Assembly (NCBI RefSeq): GCF_029227915.1
Contig: NC_079878.1
Span: 34,127,501-34,191,500, forward strand
Reading direction: 5' to 3'
DNA from: Hydractinia symbiolongicarpus
Lineage: Eukaryota; Cnidaria; Hydrozoa; Anthoathecata; Hydractiniidae
Length of the DNA: 64,000 nucleotides
In this document: positions 32,107 through 47,330 of the stretch, piece after piece
Layout: every line of letters starts with the position of its first letter
Numbering within the stretch: the stretch's first letter is position 1
Translations under genes and position numbers: made by a program
The notes under the pieces: model-generated
Told to the model about the DNA's origin: nothing
The model's input: the letters and a program-made list of their open reading frames with translations, nothing else
The model's database searches: none

Positions 32107-35100
32107 CCGTTGTACCTTAAACGGACTGACACTGTTAGAAAGTCAATGAAATGTAGTTTTTGAAACTGTCGCTATTTCTTCAGCTCGCGATAACGGCTAG
32201 GATTGGTCGCACAGTAAAAAATGAATTATAAATCCAAATTTTTAAATGAAGCGCTACCACAGCGCCCAGTGTAATCCCTGAGTTCCGGCAATCTTGTCAA
32301 ATTAAGAACAATATTATTTCCTGTAGTCCAATTTTCTCATTTATCACATTTATCAGGTCACAGTCCAAAGTTAGTTCAATTAAGTCCCACAGTCAATCCT
32401 TTCATTGTTAAAAGCGATGCCACCTAGTAATATCAGATAAATATCGCTAAATACATGTTGGTACGAATATTTGACCCAACCGTTGTATCTTAAACGGACT
32501 GACACTGTTAGAAAGTCAATGAAATGTAGTTTTTGAAACTGTCGCTAGTTCTTCAGCTCGCGATAACGGCTAGGATTGGTCCCACAGTAAAAAATGACTT
32601 ATGAATCTAAATTTTTAAATGAAGCGCTACCACAGCGCCCAGTGTAGTCGCTGAGTTCCGGCAATCATGTCAAATTAATAAGAATGTAATTTCTTGGAGT
32701 CCAATTTTCTCATTTCTCACATTTATCAGGTCACAGTTCAAAGTTAGTTCAATTAAATCCCACAGCCAATCGTTTCATTGTTAAAAGTGATGCAACCTAG
32801 TAATATCAGAAAAACATCGCTAAGTACATGTTGGTACGAATATGTGACCCAGCCGTTGTAACTCAAACGGACTGACACTGTTATAAAGTCAGTAAAATGT
32901 AGTATTTGAAACTGTCTCTATTTCTTCAGCGCGCTTACGGCTAGGATTGGTCCCACAGTAAAAAATGACTTTTTTATCTTAATTTTTAATTGAAGCGCTA
33001 CCACAGCGCCCAGTGTAGTCGCTGAGTTCCGGCAATTATGTCAAATTAAGAAGAATGTAATTTCTTGGAGTTCAATTTTCTCATTTATCACATTTATCAG
33101 GTCACAGTCCAAAGTTTGTTCAATTAAGTCCCACAGTCAATCGTTTCACTGTTAAAAGCGATGCATTCTAGTAATATCAGATAAATATCGCTAAATACAT
33201 GTTGGAACGAACATGTGACCCAACCGTTTTACCTTAAACGGACTGACACGGTTAGAAAGTCAATGAAATGTAGTTTGTGAAAATGTCGCTAAATCTTCAG
33301 CGCGCGATAAAGCTAGGATTGGTCCCACAGTAAAAAATGAATTATAAATCTAAATTTTTAAATGAAGCGCTACCAAAGCGCCCAGTGTAATCCCTGAGTT
33401 CCGGCAATCATGTCAAATTAAGAAGAATGTTATTTCCTGGAGTCCAATTTTCTCATTTATCACATTTATCAGGTCACAGTCCAAAGTTAGTTCAATTAAG
33501 TCCCACAGTCAATCGTTTCACTGTTAAAAGCGATGCAACCTAGTAATATCAGATAAATATCGCTAAATACATGTTGGTACGAATATGTGACACAACCGTT
33601 GTAACTCAAACGGACTGACACCGTTAGAAAGTCAATGAAATATAGTTTTTGAAACTGTCGCTATTTCTTCAGCGCGAGATAACGGCTAGGATTGGTCCCA
33701 CAGTAAAGAATGATTTATTTATATAAACCTTTAAATAAAGCGCTATCACAGCGCCCAGTGTAATCGCTAAGTTACGGCAATCACGTCAAATTGCGAAGAA
33801 TGTTATTTCTTGGAGTCCAATTGTCTCATTTATCACATTTATCAGGTCACAGTCCAAAGTTAGTTCAATTAAGTCCCACAGTCATTCGTTTCATTGTTAA
33901 AAGCGATGCAACCTAGTAATATCAGAAAAATTTCGCTAAATACATGTTGGTACGAATATGTGACCCAAACGTTGTAACTGAAACGGACTTACACCGTTAG
34001 AAAATCAATGAAATGTAATTTTTGAAATTGTCGCTATTTCTTCAGCGCACGATAACTTCTAGGATTGGTCCCACAGTAAAAAATGACTTTCTAATCTAAA
34101 TTTTTAAATAAAGCGCTAACACAGCGCCCAGTGTAATCGCTGACTTCCGGCAATCATGTCAAATTAAGAAGAATGTTATTTCTTGGCGTCCAATTTTCTC
34201 ATTTATCACATTTATCAGGTCACAGTCCAAAGTTAGTTCAATTAAGTCCCACAGTCAATCGTTTCACTGTTACAAGCGATGCAACCTAGTAATATCAGAT
34301 AAATATCGCTAAATGCATGTTGGAACGAATATGTGACCCAACCGTTAAAACTCAAACGGACTGACACAGTTAGAAAGTCAGTAAAATGTAGTATTTGAAA
34401 CTGTCTCTATTTCTTCAGCGCGCTTACGGCTAGGATTGGTCCCACAGTAAAGAATGATTTATTTATATAAACCTTTAAATAAAGCGCTACCACAGCGCCC
34501 AGTGTGATCGCTGAGTTACGGCAATCACGTCAAATTACGAAGAATGTTATTTCTTGGAGTCCAATTGTCTCATTTATCACATTTATCAGGTCACAGTCCA
34601 AAGTTAGTTCAATTAAGTCCCACAGTCATTCGTTTCATTGTTAAAAGCGATGCAACCTAGTAATATCAGAAAAATTTCGCTAAATACATGTTGGTACGAA
34701 TATGTGACCCAAACGTTGTAACTGAAACGGACTTCCACCGTTAGAAAGTCAATGAAATGTAATTTTTGAAATTGTCGCTATTTCTTCAGCGCACGATAAC
34801 TTCTAGGATTGGTTCCACAGTAAAAAATGACTTTCTATTCTAAATTTTTAAATGAAGCGCTACCACAGCGCCCAGTGTAATCGCTGAGTTCCGGCAATCA
34901 TATCAAATTAAGAAGAATGTTATTTCTTGGCGTCAAATTTTCTCATTTATCACATTTATCAGGTCACAGTCCAAAGTTAGTTCAATTAAGTCCCACAGTC
35001 AATCGTTTCACTGTTACAAGCGATGCAACCTAGTAATATCAGATAAATATCGCTAAATACATGTTGGAACGAATATGTGACCCAACCGTTAAAACTCAAA

Positions 35101-37399
35101 CGGACTGACACCGTTAGAAAGTCAGTAAAATGTAGTATTTGAAACTGTCTCTATTTCTTCAGCGCGCTTACGGCTAGGATTGGTCCCACAGTAAAAAAAG
35201 ACTTTTTTATCTTAATTTTTAATTGAAGCGCTACCACAGCGCCCAGTGTAGTCGCTGAGTTCCGGCAATCATGTCAAATTAAGAAGAATGTAATTTCTTG
35301 GAGTCCAATTTTCTCATTTCTCACATTTATCAGGTCACAGTTCAAAGTTAGTTCAATTAAATCCCACAGCCAATCGTTTCATTGTTAAAAGTGATGCAAC
35401 CTAGTAATATCAGAAAAACATCGCTAAGTACATGTTGGTACGAATATGTGACCCAGCCGTTGTAACTCAAACGGACTGACACTGTTAAAAAGTCAGTAAA
35501 ATGTAGTATTTGAAACTGTCTCTATTTCTTCAGCGCGCTTACGGCTAGGATTGGTCCCACAGTAAAAAATGACTTTTTTATCTTAATTTTTAATTGAAGC
35601 GCTACCACAGCGCCCAGTGTAGCCGCTGAGTCCCGGCAATCATGTCAAATTAAGAAGAATGTAATTTCTTGGAGTCCAATTTTCTCATTTCTCACATTTA
35701 TCAGATCACAGTTCAAAGTTAGTTCAATTAAGTAACACAGTCAATCGTTTCACTGTTAAAAGCGATACAACCTAGTAATATCAGATAAATATCGCTAAAT
35801 ACATTTTGGTACGAAGATGTGACCCAACCGTTGTAACTCAAACGAACTGACACGGTTAGAAAGTCAGTGAAATGTAGTACTTGAAACTGTCTCTATTTCT
35901 TACGCGCAATAACTGCTAGGATTGGTCCCACAGTAAAGAATGATTTATTTATCTAAATTTTTAAATGAAGCGCTACCACAGCGCCCAGTTTAATCGCTGA
36001 GTTCGGCAATCACGTCAAATTAAGAAGAGTGTTATTTCTTGTAGTCCAATTGTCTCATTTATCACAATTGTCAGGTCACATTCCAAAGTTAGTTCAATTA
36101 AGTCCTACAGTCAAACGTTTCATTGTTAAAATCGATGCAACCTAGTAATATCAGAAAAATATCGCTAAATACATGTTGGTACGAATATGTGACCCAACCG
36201 TTGTACCTTAAACGGACTGACACCGTTGGAAAGTCAATGAAATGTAGTTTTTGAAACTGTCGCTACTTTTTCAGCGCGCTATAACGGATAGGATTGGTCC
36301 CACAGTAAAGAATGACTTATTTATCTAAATTTTTAAATGAAGCGCTACCCCAGCGCCCAGTGTAATCGCTGAGTTCCAGCAATCACGTCAACTTTAGAAG
36401 AATGTTTTTTCTTGGGGTCCAATTTTCTCATTTGTCACATTTATCAGGTCACAGTCCAAAGTTAGTTCAATTAAGTCCCACAGGCATTCGTTTCACTGTT
36501 AAAAGCCATGCAACGTAGTAATTTTAGAAAAATATCGCTAAATACATGTCGGTACGAATATGTGACCCAACCGTGACAACTCACGCGGACTGAGACCGTT
36601 GGAAAGTCAATGAAATGTAGTTTGTGAAAATGTAGCTATTTCTTCAGCGCGCGATAACGGCTAGGATTGGTCCCACAGTAAAAAATGAATTATAAATCTA
36701 AATTTTTAAATGAAGCGCTACCACAGCGCCCAGTGTAATCCCTGAGTTCCGGCAATCATGTCAAATTAAGAAGAATGTTATTTCTTGGAATCCAATTTTC
36801 TCATTTATCACATTTATCAGGTCACACTCCAAAGTTAGTTCAACTAAGTCCCACAGTCAATCGTTTCACTGTTAAATGCGATGCAACCTAGTAATATCAG
36901 ATAAATATCGCTAAATACATGTTCGTACGAATATGTGACACAACCGTTGTAACTCAAACGGACTGACACCGTTAGAAAGTCAATGAAATATAGTTTTTGA
37001 AACTGTCGCTATTTCTTCAGCGCAAGATAACGGCTAGGATAGGTCCCACAGTAAAAAATGACTTATGAATCTAAATTTTTAAATGAAGCGCTACCACAGC
37101 GCCCAGTGTAGTCGCTGAGTTCCGGCAATCATGTCAAATTAAGAAGAATGTAATTTCTTGGAGTCCAATTTTCTCATTTCTCACATTTATCAGGTCACAG
37201 TTCAAAGTTAGTTCAATTAAGTAACACAGTCAATCGTTTCACTGTTAAAAGCGATGCAACCTATTAATATCAGATAAATATTGCTAAATACATGTTGGTA
37301 CGAATATGTGACCCAACCGTTAAAACTCAAACGGACTGACACCGTTAGAAAGTCAGTAAAATGTAGCATTTGAAACTGTCTCTATTTCTTCAGCGCGCA

Positions 37400-38518
37400 A
37401 TAACTGCTAGGATTGGTTCCATAGTAAAAAATGACTTATTAATATAAATTTTTAAATGAAGCGCTACCACAGCGCCCAGTATAATCGCTGAGTTCCGGCA
37501 ATCATGTCAAATTAAGAAGAATGTTATTTCTTGGAGTCCAATTTTCTCATTTATCACATTTATCAGGTCACAGTGCAAAGTTAGTTCATTTAAGACCCAC
37601 AGTCAATCGTTTCATTCTTAAAAGCGATGCAACTTAGTAATATCAGATAAATATCGCTAAATACATGTTGGTACGAATATGTGACCCAACCGTTGTAACT
37701 CGAACGGACTGACACCGTTATAAAGTCAATGAAATGTTGTTTGTGAAACTGTCGCTAATTCTTCAGCGCGCTATAACGGATAGGATTGGTCTCACAGTGA
37801 AGAATTACTTATTTATCTAAAATTTCAAATGAAGCGCTATCACAGCGCCCAGTGTAATCGCTGAGTTCCGGCAATCATGTCAAATTAAGAAGAATGGTAT
37901 TTCCTGGAGTCCAACTTTCTCATTTATCACATTTATCAGGTCACAGTCCAAAGTTAGTTCAATTAAGTCCCACAGTCAATCGTTTCACTGTTAAAAGCGA
38001 TGCAACCTAGTAATATCAGATAAATATCGCTAAATACATGTTGGTACGAATATGTGACCCAGCCGTTGTAAATCAAGCGGACCGACACCGTTAAAAAGTC
38101 AATGAAATGTAGTTTTTGAAACTGTCGCTATTTCTCCAGCGCGCAAAAACGGCTTGGAAAGGTCCCACAGTAAAGAATGATTTATTTATATAAACTTTTA
38201 AATAAAGTGCTACCACAGCGCCCAGTGTAATCGCTGAGTTACGCCAATCACGTCAAATTACGAAGAATGTTATTTCTTGGAGTCCAATTGTCTTATTTAT
38301 CACATTTATCAGGTCACAGTCCAAAGTTAGTTCAATTAAGTCCCACAGTCAATCGCTTCACTGTTAAAAGCCATACACCATAGGAATATCACAAAAATAT
38401 CGCTAAATGCATGTAGGCACGAATATGTGACCCAAAAATTGTAGGTCAAAGGGACTGACACCTTTAGAAAGTCAGTGAAATGTAGTACTTGAAACTGTCT
38501 CTATTTCTTTAGCGCGCA
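37400..38518. repeat. 3-monomer higher-order unit, copy A (1,119 bp)
   Basis: This block repeats at an offset of exactly 1,119 bp (3 x 373). Shared variants are GGTTCCATAGTAAAAAATG, CCCAGTATAATCG, AGTGCTACCACAGCG, GCGCAAAAACGGCTTGGAAA and CCCAAAAATTG. Boundaries are approximate. Confidence 0.88.
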
Positions 38519-39637
38519 ATAACTGCTAGGATTGGTTCCATAGTAAAAAATGACTTATTAATATAAATTTTTAAATGAAGCGCTACCACAGCGCCCAGTA
38601 TAATCGCTGAGTTCCGGCAATCATGTCAAATTAAGAAGAATGTTATTTCTTGGAGTCCAATTTTCTCATTTATCACATTTATCAGGTCACAGTGCAAAGT
38701 TAGTTCATTTAAGACCCACAGTCAATCGTTTCATTCTTAAAAGCGATGCAACTTAGTAATATCAGATAAATATCGCTAAATACATGTTGGTACGAATATG
38801 TGACCCAACCGTTGTAACTCGAACGGACTGACACCGTTATAAAGTCAATGAAATGTTGTTTGTGAAACTGTCGCTAATTCTTCAGCGCGCTATAACGGAT
38901 AGGATTGGTCTCACAGTGAAGAATTACTTATTTATCTAAAATTTCAAATGAAGCGCTATCACAGCGCCCAGTGTAATCGCTGAGTTCCGGCAATCATGTC
39001 AAATTAAGAAGAATGGTATTTCCTGGAGTCCAACTTTCTCATTTATCACATTTATCAGGTCACAGTCCAAAGTTAGTTCAATTAAGTCCCACAGTCAATC
39101 GTTTCACTGTTAAAAGCGATGCAACCTAGTAATATCAGATAAATATCGCTAAATACATGTTGGTACGAATATGTGACCCAGCCGTTGTAAATCAAGCGGA
39201 CCGACACCGTTAAAAAGTCAATGAAATGTAGTTTTTGAAACTGTCGCTATTTCTCCAGCGCGCAAAAACGGCTTGGAAAGGTCCCACAGTAAAGAATGAT
39301 TTATTTATATAAACTTTTAAATAAAGTGCTACCACAGCGCCCAGTGTAATCGCTGAGTTACGCCAATCACGTCAAATTACGAAGAATGTTATTTCTTGGA
39401 GTCCAATTGTCTTATTTATCACATTTATCAGGTCACAGTCCAAAGTTAGTTCAATTAAGTCCCACAGTCAATCGCTTCACTGTTAAAAGCCATACACCAT
39501 AGGAATATCACAAAAATATCGCTAAATGCATGTAGGCACGAATATGTGACCCAAAAATTGTAAGTCAAAGGGACTGACACCTTTAGAAAGTCAGTGAAAT
39601 GTAGTACTTGAAACTGTCTCTATTTCTTTAGCGCGCA
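38519..39637. repeat. 3-monomer higher-order unit, copy B (1,119 bp)
   Basis: This is the tandem partner of 37400-38518, almost identical; one visible difference is TTGTAGGTC versus TTGTAAGTC. Confidence 0.88.
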
Positions 39638-40164
39638 ATAACTGCTAGTATTGATTCCACAGTAAAAAATGACTTATTAATCTAAATTTTTAAATGAAGC
39701 GCTACCACTGCGCCCAGTGTAGTCGCTAATTTCCGGCAATCATGTCAAATTAAGAAGAATGTAATTTCTTGGACTCCAATTTTCTCATTTCTCACATTTA
39801 TCAGGTCACAGTTCAAAGTTAGTTCAATTAAGTAACACAGTCAATCGTTTCAATGTTAAAAGCGATGCAACCTAGTAATATCAGATAAATATCGCTAAAT
39901 ACATGTTGGTACGAATATGTGACCCAACCGTTAAAACTCAAACGGACTGACACCGTTAGAAAGTCAGTAAAATGTAGTATTTGAAACTGTCTCTATTTCT
40001 TCAGCGCGCAATAACTGCTAGGATTGGTTCCATAGTAAAAAATGACTTATTAATATAAATTTTTAAATGAAGCGCTACCACAGCGCCCAGTGTGATCGCT
40101 GAGTTCCGGCAATCATGTCAAATTAAGAAGAATGTTATTTCTTGGAGTCCAATTTTCTCATTTA

Positions 40165-42029
40165 TCACATTTATCAGGTCACAGTGCAAAGTTAGTTCAT
40201 TTAAGACCCACAGTCGATCGTTTCATTCTTAAAAGCGATGCAACTTAGTAATATCAGATAAATATCGCTAAATACATGTTGGTACGAATATGTGACCCAA
40301 CCATTGTAACTCGAACGGACTGACACCGTTATAAAGTCAATGAAATGTAGTTTGTGAAACTGTCGCTAATTCTTCAGCGCGCTATAACGGATAGGATTGG
40401 TCTCACAGTGAAGAATTACTTATTTATCTAAAATTTCAAATGAAGCGCTACCACAGCGCCCAGTGTAATCGCTGAGTTCCGGCAATCATGTCAAATTAAG
40501 AAGAATGGTATTTCCTGGAGTCCAACTTTCTCATTTATCACATTTATCAGGTCACAGTCCAAAGTTAGTTCAATTAAGTCCCACAGTCAATCGTTTCACT
40601 GTTAAAAGCGATGCAACCTAGTAATATCAGATAAATATCGCTAAATACATGTTGGTACGAATATGTGACCCAGCCGTTGTAAATGAAACGGACTGACACC
40701 GTTAGAAAGTCAATGAAATGTAGTTTTTGAAACTGTCGCTATTTCTCCAGCGCGCGAAAACGGCTAGGAATGGTCCCACAGTAAAGAATGGTTTATTTAT
40801 ATGAACTTTTAAATAAAGCGCTACCACAGCGCCCAGTGTAATCGCTGAGTTACGCCAATCACGTCAAATTACGAAGAATGTTATTTCTTGGCGTCCAATT
40901 TTCTCATTTATCACATTTATCAGGTCACAGTCCAAAGTTAGTTCAATTAAGTCCCACAGTCAATCGCTTCACTGTTAAAAGCCATACACCATAGGATTAT
41001 CAGAAAAATATCGCTAAATGCATGTAGGCACGAATATGTGACCCAACAATTGTAACTCAAAGGGACTGACACCTTTAGAAAGTCAGTGAAATGTAGTACT
41101 TGAAACTGTCTCTATTTCTTTAGCGCGCAATAACTGCTAGTATTGGTTCCACAGTAAAAAATGACTTATTAATCTAAAATTTTAAATGAAGCGCTACCAC
41201 AGCGCCCAGTGTAATCGCTGAGTTCCGGCAATCATGTCAAATTGAGAAGAATGTTTTTTCTTGGAGTCCAATTTTCTCAATTATCACATTTATCAGGTCA
41301 CAGTCCAAAGTTAGTTCAATTAAGTCCCACAGGCAATCGTTTCACTGTTGAAAGCGATGCAACCTAGTAATCTCAGAAAAATATCGCTAAATACATGTTG
41401 GTACGTATATGTGACCCAGCCGTTGTAAATCAAACGAACTGACACCGTTAGAAAGTCAATGAAATGTAGTTTTTGAAACTGTCGCTATTTCTTCAGCGCG
41501 CGATAACGGCTAGGAATGGTCCCACAGTAAAGAATGATTTATTTATATAAACTTTTAAATAAAGCGCTACCACAGCGCCCAGTGTAATCGCTGAGTTACG
41601 CCAATCACGTCAAATTACGAAGAATGTTATTTCTTGGAGTCCAATTGTCTTATTTATCACATTTATCAGGTCACAGTCCAAAGTTAGTTCAATTAAGTCC
41701 CACAGTCAATCGCTTCACTGTTAAAAGCCATACACCATAGGAATATCACAAAAATATCGCTAAATGCATGTAGGCACGAATATGTGACCCAACAATTGTA
41801 ACTCAAAGGGACTGACACCTTTAGAAAGTCAGTGAAATGTAGTACTTGAAACTGTCTCTATTTCTTTAGCGCGCAATAACTGCTAGTATTGGTTCCACAG
41901 TAAAAAATGACTTATTAATCTAAAATTTTAAATGAAGCGCTACCACAGCGCCCAGTGTAATCGCTGAGTTCCGGCAATCATGTCAAATTGAGAAGAATGT
42001 TTTTTCTTGGAGTCCAATTTTCTCAATTA
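40165..42029. repeat. 5-monomer higher-order unit, copy A (1,865 bp)
   Basis: This block repeats at an offset of exactly 1,865 bp (5 x 373). Shared variants include ACCCACAGTCGATCG, AAGAATGGTATTTCC, TTTATATGAACTTTT, CACTGTTGAAAGCG and GTACGTATATGTG. Boundaries are approximate. Confidence 0.88.
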
Positions 42030-43913
42030 TCACATTTATCAGGTCACAGTGCAAAGTTAGTTCATTTAAGACCCACAGTCGATCGTTTCATTCTTAAAAG
42101 CGATGCAACTTAGTAATATCAGATAAATATCGCTAAATACATGTTGGTACGAATATGTGACCCAACCATTGTAACTCGAACGGACTGACACCGTTATAAA
42201 GTCAATGAAATGTAGTTTGTGAAACTGTCGCTAATTCTTCAGCGCGCTATAACGGATAGGATTGGTCTCACAGTGAAGAATTACTTATTTATCTAAAATT
42301 TAAAATGAAGCGCTACCACAGCGCCCAGTGTAATCGCTGAGTTCCGGCAATCATGTCAAATTAAGAAGAATGGTATTTCCTGGAGTCCAACTTTCTCATT
42401 TATCACATTTATCAGGTCACAGTCCAAAGTTAGTTCAATTAAGTCCCACAGTCAATCGTTTCACTGTTAAAAGCGATGCAACCTAGTAATATCAGATAAA
42501 TATCGCTAAATACATGTTGGTACGAATATGTGACCCAGCCGTTGTAAATCAAACGGACTGACACCGTTAGAAAGTCAATGAAATGTAGTTTTTGAAACTG
42601 TCGCTATTTCTCCAGCGCGCGAAAACGGCTAGGAATGGTCCCACAGTAAAGAATGGTTTATTTATATGAACTTTTAAATAAAGCGCTACCACAGCGCCCA
42701 GTGTAATCGCTGAGTTACGCCAATCACGTCAAATTACGAAGAATGTTATTTCTTGGCGTCCAATTTTCTCATTTATCACATTTATCAGGTCACAGTCCAA
42801 AGTTAGTTCAATTAAGTCCCACAGTCAATCGCTTCACTGTTAAAAGCCATACACCATAGGATTATCAGAAAAATATCGCTAAATGCATGTAGGCACGAAT
42901 ATGTGACCCAACAATTGTAACTCAAAGGGACTGACACCTTTAGAAAGTCAGTGAAATGTAGTACTTGAAACTGTCTCTATTTCTTTAGCGCGCAATAACT
43001 GCTAGTATTGGTTCCACAGTAAAAAATGACTTATTAATCTAAAATTTTAAATGAAGCGCTACCACAGCGCCCAGTGTAATCGCTGAGTTCCGGCAATCAT
43101 GTCAAATTGAGAAGAATGTTTTTTCTTGGAGTCCAATTTTCTCAATTATCACATTTATCAGGTCACAGTCCAAAGTTAGTTCAATTAAGTCCCACAGGCA
43201 ATCGTTTCACTGTTGAAAGCGATGCAACCTAGTAATCTCAGAAAAATATCGCTAAATACATGTTGGTACGTATATGTGACCCAGCCGTTGTAAATCAAAC
43301 GAACTGACACCGTTAGAAAGTCAATGAAATGTAGTTTTTGAAACTGTCGCTATTTCTTCAGCGCGCGATAACGGCTAGGAATGGTCCCACAGTAAAGAAT
43401 GATTTATTTATATAAACTTTTAAATAAAGCGCTACCACAGCGCCCAGTGTAATCGCTGAGTTACGCCAATCACGTCAAATTACGAAGAATGTTATTTCTT
43501 GGAGTCCAATTGTCTTATTTATCACATTTATCAGGTCACAGTCCAAAGTTAGTTCAATTAAGTCCCACAGTCAATCGCTTCACTGTTAAAAGCCATACAC
43601 CATAGGAATATCACAAAAATATCGCTAAATTCATGTAGGCACGAATATGTGACCCAACAATTGTAACTCAAAGGGACTGACACCTTTAGAAAGTCAGTGT
43701 AATGTAGTACTTGAAACTGTCTCTATTTCTTTAGCGCGCAATAACTGCTAGTATTGGTTCCACAGTAAAAAATGACTTATTAATCTAAAATTTTAAATGA
43801 AGCGCTACCACAGCGCCCAGTGTAATCGCTGAGTTCCGGCAATCATGTCAAATTGAGAAGAATGTTTTTTCTTGGAGTCCAATTTTCTCAATTATCACAT
43901 TTATCAGGTCACA
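42030..43913. repeat. 5-monomer higher-order unit, copy B (about 1,865 bp)
   Basis: This is the tandem partner of 40165-42029. The match ends near 43913, where copy A continues CACAGTGCAAAG and this copy CACAGTTCAAAG. Confidence 0.88.
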
Positions 43914-44340
43914 GTTCAAAGTTAGTTCAATTAAGTCCCCCAGGCAATCGTTTCACTGTTAAAAGCGATGCAACCTAGTAATATCAGATAAATATCGCTA
44001 AATACATGTTGGTACGAATATTTGTCCCAACCGTTGTAACTCAGACAGACTGACACCGTTAGAAAGACAATGAAATGTAGTTTTTGAAACTGTCGCTTTT
44101 TCTTCAGCGCGCTAAAACGGATAGGATTGGTCCCACAGTAAAGAATTACTTATTTATCTAAAATTTTAAATGAAGCGCTACCACAGCGCCCAGTGTAATC
44201 GCTGAGTTCCGGCAATCATGTCAAATTGAGAAGAATGTTTTTTCTTGGAGTCCAATTTTCTCAATTATCACATTTATCAGGTCACAGTCCAAAGTTAGTT
44301 CAACTAAGTCCCACAGTCAATCGCTTCACTGTTAAAAGCC

Positions 44341-47330
44341 ATACACCATAGGAATATCAGAAAAATATCGCTAAATGCATGTAGGCACGAATATGTGACC
44401 CAACAATTGTAACTCAAACGGACTGACACCGTTAGAAAGTCAATGAAATGTAGTTTTTGAAACTGTCGCTATTTCTTCACCTCGTGATAACGGCTAGGAT
44501 TGGTTCCACATTAAAAAATGGATTATGAATCTAAATTTTTAAATAAAGCGCTACCACAGCGCCCAGTGTAATCGTTGAGTTCCGACAATCACGTCAAATT
44601 AAGAAGAATGTTATTTCTTGAAGCCCAATTGTCTCATTTATCACATTTATCAGCTCTCAGTCCAAAGTTAGTTCAATTAAGTCCCACAGTCAATCGTTTC
44701 ACTGTTAAAAGCGATGCAACCTAGTAATATCAGAAAAATATCGCTAAATGCATGTAGGCACGAATATGTGACCCAACAATTGTAACTCAAACGGACTGAC
44801 ACCGTTAGAAAGTCAATGAAATGTAGTTTTTGAAACTGTCGCTATTTCTTCACCTCGTGATAACGGCTAGGATTGGTTCCACATTAAAAAATGGATTATG
44901 AATCTAAATTTTTAAATAAAGCGCTACCACAGCGCCCAGTGTAATCGTTGAGTTCCGACAATCACGTCAAATTAAGAAGAATGTTATTTCTTGAAGCCCA
45001 ATTGTCTCATTTATCACATTTATCAGCTCTCAGTCCAAAGTTAGTTCAATTAAGTCCCACAGTCAATCGTTTCACTGTTAAAAGCGATGCAACCTAGTAA
45101 TATCAGAAAAATATCGCTAAATACAGGTTGGTACAAATATGTGACCCAGCCGTTGCAACTCAAACGGACTGACAATATTAGAAAGTCAATGAAATTTAGT
45201 TTTTGAAACTGTCGGTATTTCTTCAGCGCGCGATAACGGATAGGATTGGTCCCACAGTAAAGAATGATTTACTTAAATAAATATTTAAATGAAGCGCTAC
45301 AACAGCGCCCAGTGTAATCGCTGAGTTCCGGCAATCACGTCAAATTAAGGAGAATGTTATTTCTTGGATTCCAATTGTCTCATTTATCACATTTATCAGG
45401 TCACAGTCCAAAGTTAGTTCATTTAAGTCCCACAGTCAATCGTTTCATTCTTAAAAGCGATGCAACCTTGTAATATCACATAAATATCGCTAAATATATG
45501 TTGGTACGAATATGTGACACAACCGTTGTAACTCAAACGGACTGACACCGTTAGAAAGACAATGAAATGTAGTTTTTGAAACTGTCGCTATTTCTTCAGC
45601 GCGCGATAACGGCTAGGATTGGTTCCACAGTAAAAAATGACTTTCTAATCTAAATTTTTAAATGAAGCGCTACCACAGCGCCCAGTGTAATCGCTGAGTT
45701 CCGACAATTATGTCAAATTAAGAAGAATGTTATTTCTTGGCGTCCAATTTTCTCATTTATCACATTTATCAGGTCACAGTCCAAAGTTAGTTCAATTAAG
45801 TCCCACAGTCAATCGCTTCACTGTTAAAAGCCATACACCATAGGAATATCACAAAAATATCGCTAAATGCATGTAGGCACGAATATGTGACCCAACAATT
45901 GTAACTCAAAGGGACTGACACCTTTAGAAAGTCAGTGAAATGTAGTACTTGAAACTGTCTCTATTTCTTTAGCGCGCAGTAACTGCTAGTATTGGTTCCA
46001 CAGTAAAAAATGACTTATTAATCTAAATTTTTAAATGAAACGCTACCACAGCGCCCAGTGTAATCGCTGAGTTCCGGCAATTATGTCAAATTAAGAAGAA
46101 TGTTATTTCTTGGCGTCCAATTTTCTCATTTATCACATTTATCAGGTCACAGTCCAAAGTTAGTTCAACTAAGTCCCACAGTCAATCGCTTCACTGTTAA
46201 AAGCCATACACCATAGGAATATCAGAAAAATATCGCTAAATGCATGTAGGCACGAATATGTGACCCAACAATTGTAACTCAAACGGACTGACACCGTTAG
46301 AAAGTCAATGAAATGTAGTTTTTGAAACTGTCGCTATTTCTTTACCTCGTGATAACGGCTAGGATTGGTTCCACAGTAAAAAATGGATTATGAATCTAAA
46401 TTTTTAAATAAAGCGCTACCACAGCGCCCAGTGTAATCGTTGAGTTCCGACAATCACGTCAAATTAAGAAGAATGTTATTTCTTGAAGCCCAATTGTCTC
46501 ATTTATCACATTTATCAGCTCTCAGTCCAAAGTTAGTTCAATTAAGTCCCACAGTCAATCGTTTCACTGTTAAAAGCGATGCAACCTAGTAATATCAGAA
46601 AAATATCGCTAAATACAGGTTGGTACGAATATGTGACCCAGCCGTTGCAACTCAAACGGACTGACAATATTAGAAAGTCAATGAAATTTAGTTTTTGAAA
46701 CTGTCGGTATTTCTTCAGCGCGCGATAACGGATAGGATTGGTCCCACAGTAAAGAATGATTTACTTAAATAAATATTTAAATGAAGCGCTACAACAGCGC
46801 CCAGTGTAATCGCTGAGTTCCGACAATCACGTCAAATTAAGGAGAATGTTATTTCTTGGATTCCAATTGTCTCATTTATCACATTTATCAGGTCACAGTC
46901 CAAAGTTAGTTCATTTAAGTCCCACAGTCAATCGTTTCATTCTTAAAAGCGATGCGACCTTGTAATATCACATAAATATCGCTAAATATATGTTGGTACG
47001 AATATGTGACACAACCGTTGTAACTCAAACGGACTGACACCGTTAGAAAGACAATGAAATGTAGTTTTTGAAACTGTCGCTATTTCTTCAGCGCGCGATA
47101 ACGGCTAGGATTGGTTCCACAGTAAAAAATGACTTATGAATCTAAATTTTTAAATGAAGCGCTACCACAGCGCCCAGTGTAATCGCTGAGTTCCGGCAAT
47201 CACGTCAAATTAAGAAGAAAGTCATTTCTTGAAGCCCAATTTTCTCATTTATCACATTTATCAGGTCACAGTCCAAAGTTAGTTCAATTAAGTCCCACAG
47301 TCAATCGTTTCACTGTTAAAAGAGATGCAA
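44341..47330. repeat. 4-monomer unit duplicated, with one extra internal monomer
   Basis: The variant ATACAGGTTGG occurs at 45121 and 46613 (offset 1,492 bp), with matching neighbours (GACAATATTAGAAAG, ACTTAAATAAATATTT, GATTCCAATTG). The monomer at 44548 is nearly identical to the next one at 44921 (CACCTCGTGATAACGG, CATTAAAAAATGG, CAGCTCTCAG), a single-monomer tandem duplication inside the block. Confidence 0.75.
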
